Source: Myxococcota bacterium
GTDB taxonomy: Bacteria > Myxococcota_A > UBA9160 > SZUA-336
Direction: 5' to 3'
NCBI GenBank assembly: GCA_035498015.1
Contig: DATKAO010000013.1
Span: 1 to 33,615, forward strand
DNA length: 33,615 bases
In this document: piece after piece, positions 31,629-33,615 of the stretch
Numbering within the stretch: position 1 is the stretch's first letter
Layout of the letters: every line of letters begins with the position of its first letter
Notes under the pieces: generated by a model
What the model saw: the letters and a program-made list of their open reading frames with translations, nothing else
Database searches by the model: none
Told to the model about the DNA's origin: nothing
Made by a program: the position numbers and the translations under genes

Positions 31629-32271
31629 GCCAGCGCCGCGCGAATACCGTGCACACCAGCGCCGCGATGCCGAACGCGACCGCGAGTCCGATGTTGCGCA
31701 CGCTGGGCTGGGCCGCGGCGCGGCCCGCGAGCGCGAACAACGCCGCGCGCGGCACGAAGCCCAGCCCCGTGGCGGTGAGAAACAGGCCGAAGTTCATGCG
31801 CGAGAGACCCGCGACCGCGAACACCGGCGTGAGCCAGCTGACCGGAATCGCCGTGTAGAGCGCGAGCCACGGCGCGCCGCGCAGCGCCAGGAACTCCTCG
31901 AGCGAGCGCAGCGCGCCCACGCCCAGGTAGCTCTGCACCGACTCGCGCCCGAGCGCGCGCGCGATGCCGAAGATGAGCGCGCCGCCGAGCGTGCCGCCCA
32001 CCGCGCCGCACACCGTGCCGAGCACGGGCCCGAACAGCATGCCGGTGGCGATCATGACCAGCCACGAGGGCAGGCCGAGAAACGGGCGGAACGTCATGAT
32101 GCCGATCATCGCGATCGGACCCCACACGCCGAGCCCCGCGATGTGGTCGCGGAGTGACTCGGGCTTCCACTGGATCCCGCTCTCGAAATACAGGTACGCG
32201 AACCCGCCCAGCCCGGCCAGGATGGCCGCGAGCGCGAGCAGCTTCTGGATGCGGCGCGGCCCGCGAATCAC
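31600..32271 (-). CDS. VTT/DedA (SNARE-associated, TVP38-like) family membrane protein
   Basis: A 223-aa polytopic inner-membrane protein. The N-terminal helix is RIQKLLALAAILAGLGGFAYLYF. The VTT core has FRPFLGLPSWLVMIATGMLFGP, VLGTVCGAVGGTLGGALIFGIARALGR and PVSWLTPVFAVAGLSRMNFGLFLTATGLGFVPRAALFAL, with the conserved Gly/Pro re-entrant loops and an Arg. The C-terminal helix is VAFGIAALVCTVFA. Family members act as lipid scramblases/flippases (C55-P or phosphatidylethanolamine). GTG at 32271 overlaps the rlmI-like stop (GTGA). Confidence 0.87.
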   Translation of the reverse strand: MIRGPRRIQKLLALAAILAGLGGFAYLYFESGIQWKPESLRDHIAGLGVWGPIAMIGIMTFRPFLGLPSWLVMIATGMLFGPVLGTVCGAVGGTLGGALIFGIARALGRESVQSYLGVGALRSLEEFLALRGAPWLALYTAIPVSWLTPVFAVAGLSRMNFGLFLTATGLGFVPRAALFALAGRAAAQPSVRNIGLAVAFGIAALVCTVFARRWLSAKPSASE

Positions 32272-33416
32272 GCCGCACCGCCCACGCGCAGCAGCAGGCC
32301 CTTCAGATACTCGCCCTGCGGGTGCCGGATCGAGACCGGGTGGTCGGGCGGCGCGCGCAGCTCGCCCAGCACCTGCACCTCGCGCCGCGCGTCGAGCGCC
32401 GCCGCGGACACGAGCTTGCGGAACAGCTCGGGCTCCACGTGGTGCGAGCAGCTGAAGGTGAGCACGTGCGCGCCGCGCGCAGCCCGCGCCAGCGCGCGCA
32501 GGTTCAGGTCCTTGTAGGCGCGGCTCGCCGCCGCCACGTCGCGCTTGCGCTTGGCGAACGGTGGCGGGTCCACGGCCAGGAGGTCGAACTCGCGTGTCTC
32601 GCGGCGCAGGAACTCGTTCGCGTCGCCGGTCACGAGCTCGCAGCCCGGCGCGTTGCGGACCAACAGCGCCGCCGCCTCCCGCGAAGACTCCACGGCGGTC
32701 ACCGCGGCTGCGCCGCCCTGTTGCGCCGCGCGCGCGAAGCCGCCGGTGTGCGCGAACAGGTCGAGCGCGCGCGTGCCGCGAGCCAGCCGGGCGAACAAGT
32801 CGCGCGCGTCGCGCTGGTCGAGATAGAAGCCCGTCTTCTGGCCGTGCTTGAGGTCGACAAGGTAGGCGCGTCCCGACTCCTGGATCTCGATCGGCGCATC
32901 GGGGACGGAACCGAACAGCTCGCGACCGGGCGCGCCTTCACTGCGCAGCCATGCACTGCGCGCGCCACTGAGCCCGCGCGCGATCGCGCCGATCTCGTCG
33001 GCGCGCCGCGCCATCCCCGGCGTTCCCACGCGCAGCGCGAGGTGGTCCGCGTAGCGGTCGACCACGAGGCCCGGCAGGCCGTCCGCCTCGGCGTGAACCA
33101 GCCGCAACGCGTCGCTGCCGGCCAGCAACGGATGCCCGGCACGCGCCTCGAACGCGGCCCGGAGCCGCGCCGCGAGCCACGCCGCGGGCTCGGGCTCGTC
33201 CTTGCCGAAGGTCAGGATGCGCACCCGGATCTGCGCGTCCGGGTCCCAGTCGCCATGCGCCAGCACCGCCCCGGCCTCGTCGCGCACCGCCACGAGGTCG
33301 CCCGGCGCCGGATCGCCCTCCACGCGCGCCACGCTGCCCGACAGGAGCCAGGGATGCCCGAGCGCGACCGAGCGCTCGCGCCCCCGCCGCAGCACCACGG
33401 TGCCGTTGCGGCTCAT
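32268..33416 (-). CDS. RlmI-like 23S rRNA (cytosine-C5)-methyltransferase, class I SAM-dependent
   Basis: A 382-aa enzyme with an N-terminal PUA domain (VVLRRGRERSVALGHPWLLSGSV) and a short linker. The Rossmann methyltransferase domain has DLKHGQKTGFYLDQRDAR, RALDLFAHTGGFARAA (SAM), AVESSREAA, DPPPFAKRKRDVA (motif IV) and TFSCSHHVEPELF (motif VI with Cys). RlmI modifies C1962 of E. coli 23S rRNA. The close RlmK/RlmL/RlmO paralogues make the exact target uncertain, so no symbol is given. ATG at 33416 is preferred; GTG two codons earlier (33422) is nearly equal. It is divergent from ssrA. Confidence 0.9.
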   Translation of the reverse strand: MSRNGTVVLRRGRERSVALGHPWLLSGSVARVEGDPAPGDLVAVRDEAGAVLAHGDWDPDAQIRVRILTFGKDEPEPAAWLAARLRAAFEARAGHPLLAGSDALRLVHAEADGLPGLVVDRYADHLALRVGTPGMARRADEIGAIARGLSGARSAWLRSEGAPGRELFGSVPDAPIEIQESGRAYLVDLKHGQKTGFYLDQRDARDLFARLARGTRALDLFAHTGGFARAAQQGGAAAVTAVESSREAAALLVRNAPGCELVTGDANEFLRRETREFDLLAVDPPPFAKRKRDVAAASRAYKDLNLRALARAARGAHVLTFSCSHHVEPELFRKLVSAAALDARREVQVLGELRAPPDHPVSIRHPQGEYLKGLLLRVGGAA

Positions 33417-33440
33417 TTGCACACCAGGGGGAGGGTCAGC

Positions 33441-33468
33441 TTGACGGGCATGGGGGGCTTTCTAGTAT
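33441..33468 (+). promoter_or_regulatory. Sigma-70-type promoter for ssrA
   Basis: TTGACG (33441-33446) and TAGTAT (33463-33468) are 16 bp apart and end 12 bp before the mature tmRNA 5' end. This is the clearest promoter in the window and fits a short 5' leader removed by RNase P. Confidence 0.65.
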
Positions 33469-33479
33469 GCGGGGCGTTT

Positions 33480-33615
33480 GGGGGCGATCGGTTTCGACGG
33501 ATGGTCGAGGTCGCCCGCTGCGTGCCGAGGTGCCGAGTCCTCGCAAAACTCGCGGCAAGGCAATCTAATTGCCAACGAAAATCTCGCTCTCGCTGCTTAG
33601 TTAATACCTAAGACA
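33480..33615 (+). ncRNA. ssrA: tmRNA (ssrA), 5' part, truncated by the window end
   Basis: The 5' end GGGGGCGATCGGTTTCGACG is the conserved tmRNA start that pairs with the 3' end into the tRNA-like acceptor domain. The tag reading frame starts at GCC 33571 and reads Ala-Asn-Glu-Asn-Leu-Ala-Leu-Ala-Ala, then TAG at 33598-33600. With the alanine carried by the tmRNA the tag is A-ANENLALAA, ending in the ALAA degron read by ClpXP/ClpAP. Between lies the pseudoknot PK1 region, including GCCGAGTCCTCGC and GCGGC. The layout is the one-piece form. The remaining pseudoknots and the 3' half are outside the window. Confidence 0.95.

Noticed and set aside
1-33615. CRISPR array, insertion sequence, prophage or tRNA
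   Set aside because: No spaced direct repeats, transposase, terminal inverted repeats, integrase or tRNA cloverleaf were seen; gaps between genes are at most 260 bp.

Overview
The window is one contiguous, very GC-rich (about 70%), gene-dense bacterial segment with no recognisable mobile element, CRISPR array or tRNA. A Tol-Pal envelope system, LPS-core-type enzymes, lipoprotein signals and a bactofilin point to a diderm (Gram-negative) organism. The RpoH-type sigma factor with a long Pro/Ala-rich N-terminus, the GldA/F/G plus DUF4340 transporter and the bactofilin fit the Myxococcota / former Deltaproteobacteria / Binatota neighbourhood. That placement is an inference. GTG starts are very common, and most co-directional neighbours overlap by four bases (GTGA or ATGA).

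Layout. (1) 1-6462: the end of an Opp-type ATPase gene, a small unknown gene, then on the minus strand a WaaG-like glycosyltransferase and a double-headed WaaP/Kdo-kinase-like protein, followed by oppA-oppB-oppC. (2) 6532-11016: a four-gene Gld-like ABC exporter operon (ATPase, ABC-2 permease, GldG-like auxiliary protein, DUF4340 protein). (3) 11000-13511, minus: inositol-monophosphatase-family enzyme, TatD, DNA polymerase III delta-prime. (4) 13615-17523: bactofilin, a divergent NifU-C-like protein, a MoaD-MoaE fusion with MoaB, a peptidase-MA-like exported protein and NnrU. (5) 17543-20594, minus: RpoH-like sigma factor, small cytochrome c, leucyl aminopeptidase PepA.

(6) 20748-27607: tolQ-tolR-tolA-tolB, pal-cpoB, dksA, tsaD, rsmA. 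This joins envelope constriction and outer-membrane integrity genes to the stringent-response regulator, t6A tRNA modification and 16S rRNA dimethylation. (7) 27627-31628: a promoter and a structured leader of about 200 nt ahead of panB-panC-panD, then smpB and a matrixin-like lipoprotein. (8) 31600-33416, minus: a VTT/DedA-family membrane protein and an RlmI-like rRNA methyltransferase. (9) 33441-33615: a clear promoter and the 5' part of the tmRNA gene (ssrA), cut by the window end. SmpB and its RNA partner therefore lie about 3 kb apart.

Most of the window is conserved housekeeping. The most unusual points are: a 9-bp motif, GAGTCACTC, present eight times inside genes in several reading frames; the rsmA gene, whose only well-placed start is an AUA codon in an ATAG overlap with tsaD; the tandem LPS-kinase protein with two intact active sites; a MoaD-MoaE fusion that keeps the Gly-Gly tail inside the chain; and the panBCD leader.
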